From Dromiciops gliroides (taxonomy: Eukaryota; Chordata; Mammalia; Microbiotheria; Microbiotheriidae), in assembly GCF_019393635.1 (NCBI RefSeq), contig NC_057861.1, positions 656,731,724 to 656,795,723 of the forward strand: 64,000 nt of DNA, read 5' to 3'. A model generated the notes under the pieces. The model was not told the origin of the DNA. It searched no databases and was given only the letters and a program-made list of their open reading frames with translations. Both the position numbers and the translations under genes were made by a program. Below, piece by piece: positions 11,700 to 23,917 of the stretch (the first letter of the stretch is position 1; every line of letters starts with the position of its first letter).

Positions 11700-12960
11700 T
11701 TCTAGGTCAGGAGTTCCTAACTTAGGGTCTGTGAACTTTTCAAATATATGTTTTGGTAAGTTTTTAATATAACTGGTTTCCTTTATAATCCTTTGTATTT
11801 TATTTTTGTGCATTTAAAAACATCCTGAGAAGGTATCAGTAGGCTTCACCAGGCTGTCAGTAGGGTCTATGACAGAAAAAATGGTTTTGAATCTGTTAAT
11901 TTAGGTTTAAATAAATGGAGTTATTGCTGATCTTTGACCTGATGAGAAACTCAGTGCTTTCCAGTATCTTCTTTTTAGCATCATATCCCATTATCAAATA
12001 CCCATGTGATTTTCTGTGAGAATCTGGTTCCAAACTCCAGCACATAACCTCCTTGATAAGAAAGATACTTTATTTTCTGACTCTCAATATTTATTTCCAT
12101 GAGCTTTAGGATATTCTACATGACCCAAGACAATGGAGAACCTACAGGTCATAATGGCCATCTGATCAGCAGGCTGCTAAACTTCTTGTCTCTAGTGCAT
12201 CATCACCTCACAGCTGAAGGTTATCCAGAGCTCTAGGCTGACAAATTTTATGGCTACAAGCTGAAGATCAATATTGATGTTTTCTTTTTCTTGCATACCT
12301 AGTTGTTAAATATTATTCTAATGCTTTGAATTTAATTGAGCCACCAGATGCAGAACCAACCAAAACAAACAACATTTGGATACTTATGGTTTCCCCATGA
12401 CAGTAGATAATGAACTGGGGAAAGAGGAGAAAAAGTTGTTTGACCTCAGCTCCTTGAAATCTTATAAGTGTGTCAAGTGCTTTAACTTATGTGATGATGT
12501 GTAGGAAGTATACCAAGGGTGGGTTTGGGCTAGTTGGGCTACACAAAATTGAGTATGTACATGAGGGGGCTTCAACCAAAAGATTCAAGAATAGAAGAAT
12601 GAAGGACACTTGTACTGTTTCTTGGATGTTAATAGTGGCCAGGATCTAGCAATCATGTGTTCACAATAGTGGGCTACAGACTTTGAACTTGGATAAGAGT
12701 TGTTGCTATTATTAGTGCTTTTCATTGGAGAGGACCAAAATTCTTGATCTGCTGTTCTTCATGATGTTACAATGTTTTATGAAGGTTGTACTCACACTAT
12801 ATGTGAAGGTGAATAGGAAGGTATTGCGGATACACTAGTTCTTTGTGACATGAAATGAAAAAAATCACCAAAAGACTGATTGAATATGAGGACTTCCTGG
12901 CATCCTTGTTCTCTAAGGGCTCTTATCCATGATGGTCAAACTGAGAGAAAAATACAGGTT
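11700..12960. other. Intron stretch without recognised element
   Basis: No SINE, LINE or exon recognised. 12070-12950 has slightly higher GC and short open stretches in the + frames, broken by stops. It could be an eroded retrocopy, but I could not match it to a gene. Confidence 0.4.
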
Positions 12961-13160
12961 ATAGATTTCGAGTTCACCTAGTCCAACCACCTCATTTTAT
13001 TTTATTTTATTTCAAATTTTTATTGATAATGTCACTTTTACTTCTGAATGTAACACTACCCGCTTTCCTTCTTGGTGAGCCAGTCTCTTTGAACAAAGAA
13101 TAAAAAAGAGGGTGAAAAAGCAGTTCATGAAAACTAGCCAGTATATGAACCATTTGTAAT

Positions 13161-13166
13161 CACTCA

Positions 13167-13204
<38 letters not shown>
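13161..13204. repeat. (CA)n microsatellite
   Basis: CACTCACTCA then about 20 uninterrupted CA units. Just upstream (12985-13160) is sequence resembling the antisense L1 3' UTR (TTTTTATTGATAATGTCACT). Confidence 0.95.
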
Positions 13205-13205
<1 letters not shown>

Positions 13206-13430
13206 GTGTTGCAGTGTTCTACACTCAACACTGCCAAATTTTGCACAAGGAAACTGAGACTTAGAGATGTTAAGTGACATACTCTTATACTTTTAAATTA
13301 TCCTTTGCTTTAACTGCAGTTTTAATTCTTCAGAGATTGGAATTCTATGACTTTGTCATAAATTAAATTATTTTATCATGTAATTATATGTCATGAATTA
13401 CTTCATGATATTTAATAATAATTAAATGCA

Positions 13431-13567
13431 GGGGTAGGGCAATAAGGGTTAAGTGACTTGCCCAAGGTCACAGAGCTAGTAAGTGTCAAGTATTTGAGGC
13501 TGGATTTGAACTCAGGTCCTCCTGACTCCAGGGCTGGTGCTCTATCCACTGTGCCACCTAGCTGCCC
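13431..13567 (-). mobile_element. tRNA-like SINE, antisense
   Basis: GGGCAATAAGGGTTAAGTGA to GTGCCACCTAGCTGCCCT. Confidence 0.9.
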
Positions 13568-14424
13568 TCACTTGTAGCATATTTACTAGTGAGTTTTTAC
13601 TACTTGTATGACTTATTGAAGAACTTAGCCTAGTTTAGAGTCCAGTTTCCTATTGGCTGGGTGATGTGAAAGAGAGTACCAGTTCTTCTTAACACTTATG
13701 TAATATACCAACTCTTTCTAGGAAAAAACTGATTCCATTTCTTTTTCTTTTTGAGAGTTGTCTACCCATTAACTTCCTCTTTTGTTTTTGCCTGATGGAC
13801 TGTTTTCAGTTCTTAACTCATTTGCACAGTTGGGATGACTGATAGATTCTGAATTGATCAAAGTTCTTTAGATCACTAGCTCCTACTATTATCCCTTATT
13901 TTCTTTGTTTTATTTTCAAGATTCCTTCCTTCAGAAAACATCAAATTGGGTTTTCTAGAGTCCTATTTTTAACATTTTTACAATACCAAAATATCTTAAA
14001 CACTCAGTGAAAATAAGAGCCATTATTTCCACCAAGGAAAGAGTTGAATCATTATCTCACTTATATGATGGCAGAGATAGGTTTTATGGAAGAATGTTTA
14101 AGGTGTCTGGACTTTTAAGTGAGTAGAGATAAAGGAGATGAGAGGCTATAATAATGATTTTTCTAGTGTTTATAATGACTTATAGTATATAGGATAAGGG
14201 GAAGATGTGAAAATAATATAGGGACTTTTACTTTATATACTGAATTTTTATTAATAACAAATGTATGTTTTTTCCAAAGGAGACAGTTTTATTTAAGGGT
14301 CATTGTAATGCATTTCTGCTTTCACTGAGACCCTGGGTAGGCAAGGTAGACAGCTAAGTAGCTAAGTAGGGTACAACAGGCAAGGGAGTACAAGATATAC
14401 TTTTTTCCTACCATTAATATAGGT

Positions 14425-14655
14425 AAATTCAGTTCAGTTAAATAATCATTTATTAAGTGCTTACTATGAGCTAGGTACTATGCTAAGAGCTGGGGATATA
14501 AACAAGAAAAAGAAAGCTCCCTACACTCAAGTAGCTTACAATCTAATTAGAGGAGAAAGGCAATATACAAAAAGAAGCTGGAGATAAGGGGATAGATGAA
14601 GGGGTATCTGGCATGAGGGCATGATATTTTATGGTATTAAACGAAGTAGAGTTGC
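14425..14655 (-). mobile_element. L2 3' part, antisense
   Basis: ATTTATTAAGTGCTTACTAT, then GGGGATATAAACAAG and CAATCTAATTAGAGGAGAAA, matching the other L2 3' ends in this window. Confidence 0.7.
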
Positions 14656-14712
14656 TAATGGAAAGGTAGTGAGTTAGGTGGAAAGTTCAGATCCTAGACC
14701 CCCCCCCCTTTT

Positions 14713-14761
14713 AAAATATGGAACAATTCACGAATTTGCATGTCATCCTTGCACAGGGGCC

Positions 14762-14797
<36 letters not shown>

Positions 14798-14816
14798 GTG
14801 CTTCTGAAGTGAGCAC
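14713..14816 (-). pseudogene. U6 snRNA pseudogene
   Basis: The reverse complement reads GTGCTCACTTCAGAAGCACA at the 5' end, then ACTAAAATTGGAACGATACA, GAGAAGATTAGCATGGCCCC and ends CCATATTTT. It is nearly full length (104 nt) but differs from canonical U6: a 2-nt loss in the ATATAC region, a changed TCGGCAGC loop and several CpG transitions. No snRNA promoter is apparent. It is probably a non-functional retroposed copy. Confidence 0.92.
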
Positions 14817-15589
14817 CCCAGCCCTTTTTAAAGGAAAACTCAGGTAAGAATTTATTCTCTATTCTCCAGCCCTCCAAGTCAGTGGGGAGAGAGGAGGATG
14901 GAGGAGTTGAGAATAAGTATCTAAAATTTAGCCTGAAGATGAGATTTCAGATGATCAGTTTATCTTGGGTCGGGCTTGATGTTCCTGGAATCTAAACCCA
15001 CCAAAGCTGCAGATGGTGGGTGGAGAATTAGGTGGAAAGTTCAACTGCTTTTAAAGTCAGAAGACTTTTTTTTTTCCATGGCACACTGAGCTACTTTCTT
15101 GTCCTTTATTATAAAGATCCAAAGCTGCCATTGAACAATCAGGCACAGGGTGGAAGTGTAGTGTCCAGGCCTTAGAGCATATGAATATTTTTGTCTTAAT
15201 CCTGAATGCATAGTGGAGTTTGAGGGTTAATGATGGAAGTAAAGTTGGGGAGATCACTAGAGAAATTTATTACTGCAAGGAAAGTTACAAGTTGATGTGA
15301 GAGGTAGTTTGACAATTTTAAAGCAGCATTTATATTTCTAATTCTGTTTTGGGGGTATGGGACACTATTTGGAAGGAAAGTAACCATTGTGGTGCAGTAG
15401 AAAGAATACTTACCTTTTTATCTCTCTCTATCAAATGTATATAGGTTTAAAAATGTGTGTGTATATAGATAGAGTCATAGGATCTGGGTTCAAATCCTAA
15501 GTCAACCTCCTCCTCCCTCAGTTTCCTCAACTGCAAAATTAGTTTGGACTGGTAGGTGTCATTAGTCCTTTCGAGGTCTAGATCTATGA

Positions 15590-15745
15590 TCATCCATTAA
15601 ATTACATCTCTGCTGCTTAGTTCTTCCTTTGTGACTATAGGCAAGTCACTTAATCTCTCTGGGCCTTAATTTTTCTCATCTGTAAAACGAGAGAGTTGGA
15701 CTAAATGATCTTTGATTTCCTTTATAACTCTAAATCTCTTATCCA
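15590..15745 (+). mobile_element. THER1/MIR-type core-SINE
   Basis: GGCAAGTCACTTAATCTCTC, CTCATCTGTAAAACGAG and GTTGGACTAAATGATC are the core-SINE body and tail. A second diverged copy precedes it at about 15470-15590, and an antisense MIR (GATAAGGAAACTGAGGCCCC) lies at about 15790-16000. Confidence 0.65.
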
Positions 15746-16504
15746 ATGATCTTCGCATTCATTTTGATGCATTATAAATTAACCAAGAGAGGCATATTAG
15801 TAATAACAAAGTACTTTACATATATTCTCCTCTTAAGCTTTACAACAACTCAAAAAGGTAAATATTATACATATTACCTCCACTTTATAGATAAGGAAAC
15901 TGAGGCCCCAAGAAGTCAAGTGACTTGCCCCTGCTTACAGATGAAAGTGTCTTAGGTGGGATTCCAGCACTCTTCATTACATCAGGCTACCTCTCTTCAC
16001 ATTGAATCAAGCCATAATTAAAATGCAAGATTTTAATATAATTAAAACTATTATTAAACTATAATTGAAATATGCAAGTTAAAATACTACAGTGTAGCAT
16101 TGAGGCATGATGATGCCATTAAAACATAATTGTCCACATGTTTTCATTTTGTTTAATACAGTCAAGAAGTTCAAGTTTTGAAAATAATATATAGCTTATA
16201 GGTGTGTATTTTACCTATATAAAATAGGTTACACATATAATTTACTTATGTATTTATGTACTTTACAGTCCTGTGTATATAGTTTTTGCTTTTTTTCCAC
16301 AAGGCATGTATATTGAATGATAGTTTTGTTTTTTAAGGTTTTGGTAATTCTTTCCAATGTGCCTTTTAAAGCAATGATTTCTAAAAATGTTTAAATTACC
16401 TACTTCCTAGGTATCACAGATTGGTTGATATGAATTTATCTGTAAGATTTATTGCCTTTTAAAATGCATGAATACTTTAAAAACATTTCATTTTACTTCA
16501 GCAT

Positions 16505-16725
16505 TTTTTCTTTTATTTTTTAATCATAAAAGAATTTAATTTTTTCCAGTTACATGTAAAGATAGTTTTCAACATTTGTTTTTATAAGATTTTTAGTTCC
16601 AAATTTTTCTCTCTCCCTTCCTTCCCTTCCCCCTCCCCAAGACAGAAAGAAATTTGATATAGGTTATATATGTACATTCACATTAAACATATACTTCAGG
16701 ATTTTTAACTAAAATTTCTATGTAG
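16505..16725 (-). mobile_element. LINE-1 3' UTR fragment, antisense
   Basis: CCAGTTACATGTAAAGATAG, TTTTTAGTTCCAAATTTTTC and a C/T-rich stretch match the 3'-UTR segments at 19260 and 44420. Confidence 0.65.
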
Positions 16726-16729
16726 TTTA

Positions 16730-17630
16730 TGCTAGGTTTGATTGGAACCAATGAGGATGATAAATTATTTAATAGTCTTCATTTATTCAGCAAGGATTTG
16801 CTTTGACTGCTTTCCATGAAGTTTTTTCAGATGTTAAAACTACTTTTAAAAAATACAGAAATTTGTCTACCTTTGACTTGACCCAAACATCAGAGCCTTG
16901 TGCTAGAATTCTAGTCTATTGAAATGGTGCTTATCAGGAACCTGAGATTGTATTTGAATGAAAGAGACCTTTTCTTGGTGATTGTGCCTTGGTATGCAGA
17001 TTCTTCTGTTAAAATACCCTTTCCTGACACTTGAAATCATATAAGGATAATCTGGTTGAGATATCTCTTGATTGCAAGGTTTGATTTTGTTAATCTGGTT
17101 AGCTAAGTGGATATCTCCTTCCCTCAGTGTTCTGGGTGCATCTCTTATTCATGCTTGGTTGAAAGAGTTAACCTTTCCTGAGTTCAGCCTGATAACCAGT
17201 TTGCCATCCTTGTGGCAATTTGTTATTGTTGGAAAAGTTAGAATTTTAGGGGAAAATGTAACATCTAGAAAATATTTTTGTTCTTTTAGGCAAAACACTA
17301 ATTACAAATGAAAGTAAACAGTGCATTGTTTCTGTTTTGTTTTTTGTCTAGATTTTATGGTTTCATTCTTGTAGAGAGACTTGGTTAAGGGAATACCCTC
17401 TTCCAATGCAGATCATCCACTGTTCAGCAATTTATAGCCTTACAGAGTTACCTGGGGCACTGTGAGTTTAAGAAACTTGCTCAGCTTCACATAGCCAGTA
17501 TGTGTCAGAGGTGGGACTATTTTATTATGACCTGTCAATTAAAAAACAAATGCATAGAAATTAGATTTCTATCCAAATTCCATTTTGATAATTAATTGGT
17601 AAGTAAATCTTTTAAATGCACTTGTACAGG
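16730..17630. other. Intron, mainly unique
   Basis: No exon. An old MIR-like trace (TCACATAGCCAGTATGTGTC) lies at about 17405-17525. Confidence 0.5.
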
Positions 17631-17639
17631 CACTTTGTA

Positions 17640-18125
17640 AATTTAAGATACTCCATCACAGTCAGACCACATCTAGAATATAGTGTTCAGTTCTCCACAC
17701 TTTAAGAACAGCATGGATAAACTAGACAGTGTCCAGAAGAGGGCAACTAGGATGGTGAGGGGCCTGAGTTTATGTCATATGACTGTTGGTTGAAGGAACT
17801 GAGGATGTTCATCTTGGAAAAGAGAAGACTGTGAGGGAGGAAGGAGATTTGATAACTGAATTTCAGGTATTTGAAGGGCTGTCATGTGGAAGAGGAATGA
17901 GACTTGTTCAGTTTGGCCCTATAAGACAATACCAGGTTTGTCAGGAAAAACTTCCTAACTATTAGACTTATTCAAAAGTGAAATGTACTGATGTGTTCCC
18001 CCTTCCTGGAAGCTTTCAAGCCAAAGGGAGGATGACTGTGTGTTTGGTATGTTATAGTCTGGATTTCTTTTAGATGTGGGTTGAATTAGATGGCCACTGA
18101 GGTTCCTTCTAACTGAAATTTTGTC
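17640..18125 (+). mobile_element. CR1/L3 LINE 3' end
   Basis: GTCCAGAAGAGGGCAACTAG, GGAAAAGAGAAGACTGTGAG, TATTTGAAGGGCTGTCATGT, AAAAACTTCCTAACTATTAG and TTGAATTAGATGGCC follow the order of the CR1-clade C-terminus and 3' UTR. Confidence 0.75.
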
Positions 18126-18582
18126 ATTTTGATTTCTCAGATTATATATCAGTATTTTAATATCTTTAATTTTAAAATAATTTGTAAAATGAGATCATTG
18201 TATCCTAATTATGAAGCAATACAATGCTATTATGGTTGTTGACCACTTAACTCTTTTACCTAGAACCCTCTTATTCCTGTTTGCCAAGCTACATATCTTC
18301 TCTTTTGACGGTATATTTTCATGTGAACTAGTATTAAAGGTCAGAGTATGAATAGAAGGGATTATTTGGTTATAATTTTTGCCATTTTCTAAAAGAACTG
18401 AGACTGCTATTATAAAATTTGGGTATGATTTTTTGCCTAAGTGGTGGATAGTGATTAGTTCTAAGAATATGAATTTCTGTAAGTTTATACAATTACATGT
18501 TTTGAAATTATTAAACATTTCTGCACTTACTCATTTTATGAATTAACTTTATAATCTCCCATGCTTTCTCCTCCTTTTTTAA

Positions 18583-18783
<201 letters not shown>

Positions 18784-18870
18784 TAAGTTCTTCTGTAGTG
18801 AACAGCTGTTATAGTCTGATTACGTTCATTTAGCTGGAAGAGTATGGGCAAAATTAACAATATGATTTTT

Positions 18871-19117
18871 TTTGTTGTTCAGTCATTTCAGTTGTGTCCG
18901 ACTCTTTGTGATCCCATTTGGGATTTTTTTGGCAAAGATACTGGAGTGGTTTACCATTTCCTTCTCCATCTCACTTTACAGATGAGGAACTGAGGCAAAG
19001 AGGATTAAGTGACTTGCTAGGGTCACACAGAACTATTAAGTATCTGAGGCTTGATTTGAACTCAGGAAGATGAGTCTTTTTGACTCCAGGTATAGCACTC
19101 TATCTACTGTGTCACTT
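18871..19117 (-). mobile_element. Long SINE with RTE-like tail, antisense
   Basis: TTGTTCAGTCATTTCAGTTG, TGTCCGACTCTTTGTGATCC (the BovB/RTE 3'-end motif), TTACAGATGAGGAACTGAGG, then the tRNA-like head in reverse. Confidence 0.8.
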
Positions 19118-19149
19118 TTAATGGAGTGTTGATTTTCAAAAATTGAATA

Positions 19150-19935
19150 TTTTATTTTTTCCCAATTACATGTAGAAACTATTTTTAGCTTTCTTCCCCC
19201 CCCCATTTTTTCCTTTCCTTTTCTTTATTTAATTTTCTTTTGGAGATTTTTTTAAACTTTCATTTTTGAAAATTTTTGAGTTCTAAATTTTCCCCTCTCC
19301 TTTCTCTCCCCACTCATAGGTAAGCAATTTGATGTAAGTTATACCTGTGCAGTCATATGAAACATATTTCTATGTTAGTCATGTTGTGAAAAAATACAAG
19401 AAAACATCAAGAAAAATAAAGAAAAAGTGTGCTGTAATCTGCATTCAGGTTCTATCAGTTCTTTCTCTGGAGATGTATAGCATTTTTCATAAGTCCTTAA
19501 GAATTGTGTTAGGGGGCCGCTAGGTGGCACAGTGGATAAAGCACCAGCCCTGGATTCAGGAGGACCTGAGTTCAAATCCGACCTCAGACACTTGATACTT
19601 ACTAGCTGTGTGACCCTGGGCAAGTCACTTAACCACAATTGCCTCACCAAAAAAAAAAACAAAAACCCCAAAAAACTGTCTTAGATGTATTGCTGAGAAT
19701 AGCTGAGTAATTCACAGTTGATCATCTTATAGTTTTGCTGTTACTGTATAGAATGATCTCCTGGTTCTGCTCATTTCACTTTGTATCAGTTCATATAAAT
19801 TTTTCCAGTTTTTTCTGAGAGCATCCTGTTTATCATTTCTTATAGCACAATAGTATTCTGTCACAATCATATACAACTTTTGCAGCCATTCAGTATATTG
19901 TTTATTTTTAAAAGGCATAGGTATGGTAAAATTCT
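19150..19935 (-). mobile_element. LINE-1 3' end, antisense
   Basis: 3' UTR (TTGAGTTCTAAATTTTCCCC, GTAAGCAATTTGATGTAAGT) into the ORF2 C-terminal end (reverse frame with EYYCAIRNDKQDA). Interrupted by the SINE at 19513-19660. Confidence 0.75.
19513..19660 (+). mobile_element. tRNA-like SINE
   Basis: GGGGCCGCTAGGTGGCACAG to GCCTCACCAAAAAAAAAA, nested in antisense L1 (GTGTTAG and GTCTTAG on either side). Confidence 0.93.
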
Positions 19936-19990
19936 TCTATAAATAGTCCATGCTGCTATTGTTTGCATTTTTTAAAAAAACTAATTGACC

Positions 19991-20144
19991 GGGGCGGCTA
20001 GGTGGCACAGTGGAGAAAGCACCAGCCCTGGATTCAGGAGTACCTGAGTTCAAATCCGGCCTCAGACACTTGACACTTACCAGCTTTGTGACCCTGGGCA
20101 AGTCACTTCACCCCATTGCCCCGCAAAAAAACAAAAACAAAAAC
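19991..20144 (+). mobile_element. tRNA-like SINE with 10-bp target duplication
   Basis: GGGGCGGCTAGGTGGCACAG to GCAAAAAAACAAAAAC, flanked by CTAATTGACC at 19981-19990 and 20145-20154. Confidence 0.93.
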
Positions 20145-20234
20145 CTAATTGACCTATTAAAATAATGATTTGTGCTCAGTCAAGTAACCAGAGCCATTAA
20201 AAAAGTTGGGACAAAATGGGTATTAATGATATAG

Positions 20235-20393
20235 GTTTGTTTGTTTGTTTGTTTTGGCAGGGCGACTGGGGTTAAGTGACTTGCCCAGGGTCACACAGCT
20301 AGTAAGTGTCAAATGTCTGAGGTTGGATTTGAACTCAGGTCTTCCTGAATCCAGGGCCGGTGCTTTATACACTGTGCCACCTAGCTGACCCCT
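20235..20393 (-). mobile_element. tRNA-like SINE, antisense, with 10-bp target duplication
   Basis: A (GTTT)n-rich tail, then the SINE body. AATGATATAG flanks it at 20225 and 20395. Confidence 0.92.
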
Positions 20394-21168
20394 GAATGAT
20401 ATAGTTTTTAAAAATGTTTAATACATGATGGTTCAGGAAATATGTACTAAGTTTGGAGTTAAATTATCTAGCTTTGGTTATTTTTTTAAAATTGGAGTAA
20501 AATTTGAAGTGAGATGTTATTACTAAGGCAATATGTATTAGCTTGAAAAAACCTTTTAAATCTAACTAGAGAAGTTGATCAAATAAAATTGCCCTTGTGT
20601 ATAGATCTGCCTTAGTTGCTGAGCCTGGTGCTGAATAAATGTTTTTGTTTTAAGGCAGATTTAAGACAGATTGTTGCTTTGGATAGTATTAGAGACCATA
20701 TGAGACAGTAAAAAGAACATGTAAATTTGGAGTCAGATCTCATTTTGAATTTTGACTCTAGCTGTGGTGGGGCCTGATACAAATCACAGAACTTCCTGAG
20801 CCTCTGTTTTCTCATTTGTAAAATAAGGAAGATAGAATAAACTATTTCTAATGTGCCTTTAAGCTTTAAGTTCTGTGAGCTGTAAAAATGAAAACAATAA
20901 TACTAGTATTACTTGCTTTCCTTAGAGGATTAAATGAGATGACTGTTTTATGCTGTTTAAGGGTTATGTGAACATTAACTATTAAGAGTAATGATAGAAG
21001 TAGTAGTAATAGAAAATTAATGATGATTATGATTGAGTCAATAACTAAGCATTCAGTAAGCATCTGCTTTGTGTCAAACACTAGTCTAGGTGTTGGGGAT
21101 ACAAAGACAAAAAAAGAAGCAGTTCTTTCCCCCAAGGAGCTTGCATTCTTGCAGACAAAGTGTACATA

Positions 21169-21576
21169 AACAAGGTGTCCCAGAAGTCCTATTGTAGTTT
21201 TAAACTTTAATAGTTGGTAATCATTGGTAATAGATAGCTGGCTTGATTGAATTGGGGCAGTTAGGTGGTATAGTGAATAGAATGCCAAGCCTGGAGTTAG
21301 GAAAACTCATCTTCATGAGTTCAAATCTGGCCTCAGACACTTATTAGTTGTGTGATGCTGAGCAAGTCACTTAACCCTATTTGCCTCAGTTTCTTCATGC
21401 ATAAAATGAGCTGGAGAAGGAAGTGGCAAACCAGTCTTTGCCAAGAAAACCCCAAATGAGGTCATGAAGAGTCACACAACTGAAATTGAACTTGACTGGA
21501 TTATGGCCTCTAAGAATTGCCTGGCTTTGTAAATTTTAATTGTTTAAAATTGTACAAAGACTTGGGACATTCTGTA
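21169..21576. mobile_element. Mariner-like non-autonomous DNA transposon
   Basis: Inverted ends: AACAAGGTGTCCCAGAAGTC at the left and, in reverse, TACAGAATGTCCCAAGTC at the right, both followed by a TTTTAAAC block. A TA dinucleotide flanks each side (21167-21168 and 21577-21578), the target of Tc1/mariner transposons. The middle is occupied by a later SINE. No transposase frame is seen. Confidence 0.7.
21254..21503 (+). mobile_element. Long SINE with RTE-like tail
   Basis: The tRNA-like head GGGGCAGTTAGGTGGTATAG is followed by AAAATGAGCTGGAGAAGGAA, CCCCAAATGAGGTCATGAAG and a CTGAAATTGAACTTGACTGG tail, which is the 18871 copy in the other orientation. Confidence 0.85.
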
Positions 21577-22059
21577 TAAGCATATACAGAATAAATATTT
21601 ATGGAATGAATATAGAAATAGTATAAGGTAGTTAAGGATGATGGGCACTAGCAATTTGGGGTGATCAGGAAAGTGTGTACATAGGAGTGGGTGCTTGAGC
21701 TGAGTCTTGAAGGAGTGAAAGATTCTCTGAGACAGAAGTGAGGAGGGGCTTAAGGTAAAATGTGTAATAAGCACTATGTTGCATTGAAATTTACCTGTTT
21801 ATAAATGTTTTTCAAAAAATCATCAAGCCAATAAAATTCTATAAGTTCTGAAAAATTTGAATTGGTCCTCTGCTAACCTGGGTTATTTAATATAAAATTG
21901 AATTCAGTCAACTTAATGAAAAACTGCTATGTGCTGCTTGCTTGCCAGGTGCTTGAAATAATTGCTATTTGCTATATCAGTTTTGGCAGTGAGCATATTA
22001 TTATTCGTTAATATTATATACCAGTAAAGAATTTACTTTGTATCTCCCTAACTTCTCAT

Positions 22060-22620
22060 GGTCTTAGGCTGTGTGGTAGAGAAAGCAGGTAGTGAGCTTC
22101 AGCATGGCAGTTAGCAGGAGCAGGAGAAAAGCCCCAGAAGACCCATGCTGTCTCTTAGACAGCACATGGTCTCAAGGAGACGTAAGAGAGTTCAGAAGAC
22201 CTACAAGCCAGAGAGCCAAGAGTGCTCACCAAGAGAGAGCTCATGGCCTTTTCCAAGAGTTTGTATCCTCTTTCAATAGAGGTGAGTCATTATACATTTG
22301 TCAAAGCTAATTGGTTAGCACCATTCAATTCCATTGGTTGACCTGACTTGAGGGTGGTCTACATTAAAATGAACTCTACAGTTGACTTCAGGGAGAAGAA
22401 TATAAGAAGACCCTTGATGAAGGTGCTCAAAGCAAAGTCCATTATCTAGGTGTGGTTTGAACCCATCAGTCCTTCACTGAGCTAGACAAAAGAATCAATC
22501 TCCATTTCTTCTGTTCCCTTAGGTTTGTCCCAGATCAAGGAGAACAGGACTTTCTGGTGGTGGGGGGAGAAAGGACAGAAACTGATCCCTAGGTCTCCTG
22601 AGAAATCTATTATTAATAAT
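22060..22620. other. Unclassified GC-richer segment, possibly an old LTR
   Basis: Higher GC than its surroundings, with AGCTAATTGGTTAGCACCAT and CCATTGGTTGACCTGACTTG (CCAAT-type boxes) and a 72-codon open stretch rich in Arg and Ser with no domain I recognise. It resembles LTR promoter sequence but has no clear TG...CA ends. Confidence 0.3.
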
Positions 22621-23246
22621 TTTTTTCTCACAGTAAGCAAATGAGCAGATTTAAACAACTTCAGGCTTCAGAAACTTGTATCTAAACTCTGTTAAACCAT
22701 ATAATTCAATCAATTCACTAATTCATATGAGTGTCTTCAATGTGCTTGTCCCAATGGATGATATGGAAGAATGTAAGACATAGTCTCAGCTCAAATGGTT
22801 AAGGAGCTTGTAATCTTTTTGGGAAGACAAAGGCAACACACATAATAATTACTGTCTATCATGGTAGATTTATTTACCATGTAACATTTATATACCACAT
22901 AATCCAAATGTATGTTTATAATATATATTGTACATATATGTATATTACTGAAGGTCTCATAGTTTGTGCTGTAGCTAGTATTCATCTGTCCCTAGCATTC
23001 CTAGTGTAGACCATCCAATCAGACATCTAATATATACTATATGAGGCACATGGAAGAAATAGAAAAATAATCTGCATCTTTACTCCATTTCAGCCCTAGG
23101 GATGGTTACAATGAGATCGTGATATTATAAAATGTTTGACTTCCCTGATTAAAAATTGATATTTCCCTATCTGACCCATCCTGTCACACCACTTCTCTAT
23201 GTGCTTCATTCCTCCCACACCTGTTTCACCTGTTTCTTTCCTTTCT

Positions 23247-23391
23247 TTTTTTTTTGGTGGGGCAATTGGGGTTAAGTGACTTTCCCAGGGTCACACAGCT
23301 AGTATGTGTCAAGTGCCTGAATCTAGATTTGAACCCAGGGCCTCCTGAATCCAAGGCCAGTGCTTTATCCACTGTGCCACCTAACTGCCCC
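23247..23391 (-). mobile_element. tRNA-like SINE, antisense
   Basis: GGTGGGGCAATTGGGGTTAA to CACCTAACTGCCCC. CACCTGTTTCTT flanks it on both sides. Confidence 0.92.
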
Positions 23392-23766
23392 TCACACCTG
23401 TTTCTTAAACTTCATGAAGATTTCCATTCCCTTCATCCCTCAATACTTTCTCAGGCCATCATCTCTGCTTTGACTTCACTTTCCTCCTTCTCCAACCTCA
23501 AATAAATAAGTATTCATTTCAACTCTACACTATACTCTGTCTGTCCTGGAATCTCATGTCCCATTGTTGAGTTTCCACTTTTCTTTCTAAACATCAGCTC
23601 TGAATTACTTCTACCATTTACTTCCTCTACTCCTAGTCATGAGTTGTTGAACAAAAACTGAAGAAAGTCTTAAAACAGTGCTGGAATTATTGTAAATTCA
23701 TGTTAGTAGGCCTCAAGTGGGCCTTCACTACAATAAGAAAGTTCTTTTATTCCTCCCTAATTGATC

Positions 23767-23917
23767 TTTTTTTTTGGGGGGGGAGGAGTGGGAAGCAGTC
23801 TGGGCTAACTGATTTGCCCAGGGTCATGCAGCTAGTAAGTGTCTGAGGCTGGATTTGAAATCAGGCTCTCCTGACTCCAGGTCTACTGTTCTATCCACTA
23901 TACCATGTAGATGCTCC
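23767..23917 (-). mobile_element. tRNA-like SINE, diverged, antisense
   Basis: TTTGCCCAGGGTCATGCAGC and CTGAGGCTGGATTTGAAATC; the ends are eroded. Confidence 0.8.

Larger units (their letters stand above)
21030..21765 (-). mobile_element. L2 3' part, antisense, split by a DNA transposon
   Basis: AAGCATCTGCTTTGTGTCAA...GGGGATACAAAGAC and GAGCTTGCATTCTTGCAGAC lie left of the insertion. ATATACAGAATAAATATT and GAGCTGAGTCTTGAAGGAGT resume right of it, in the order of other L2 copies here. Confidence 0.65.

Noticed and set aside
13161..13204. Short direct repeats as a CRISPR-like array
   Set aside because: Simple CA microsatellite in a vertebrate genome; no spacer pattern.
22092..22310. Arg/Ser-rich 72-codon frame
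   Set aside because: No homology recognised, no splice sites, and the region may be an old LTR.
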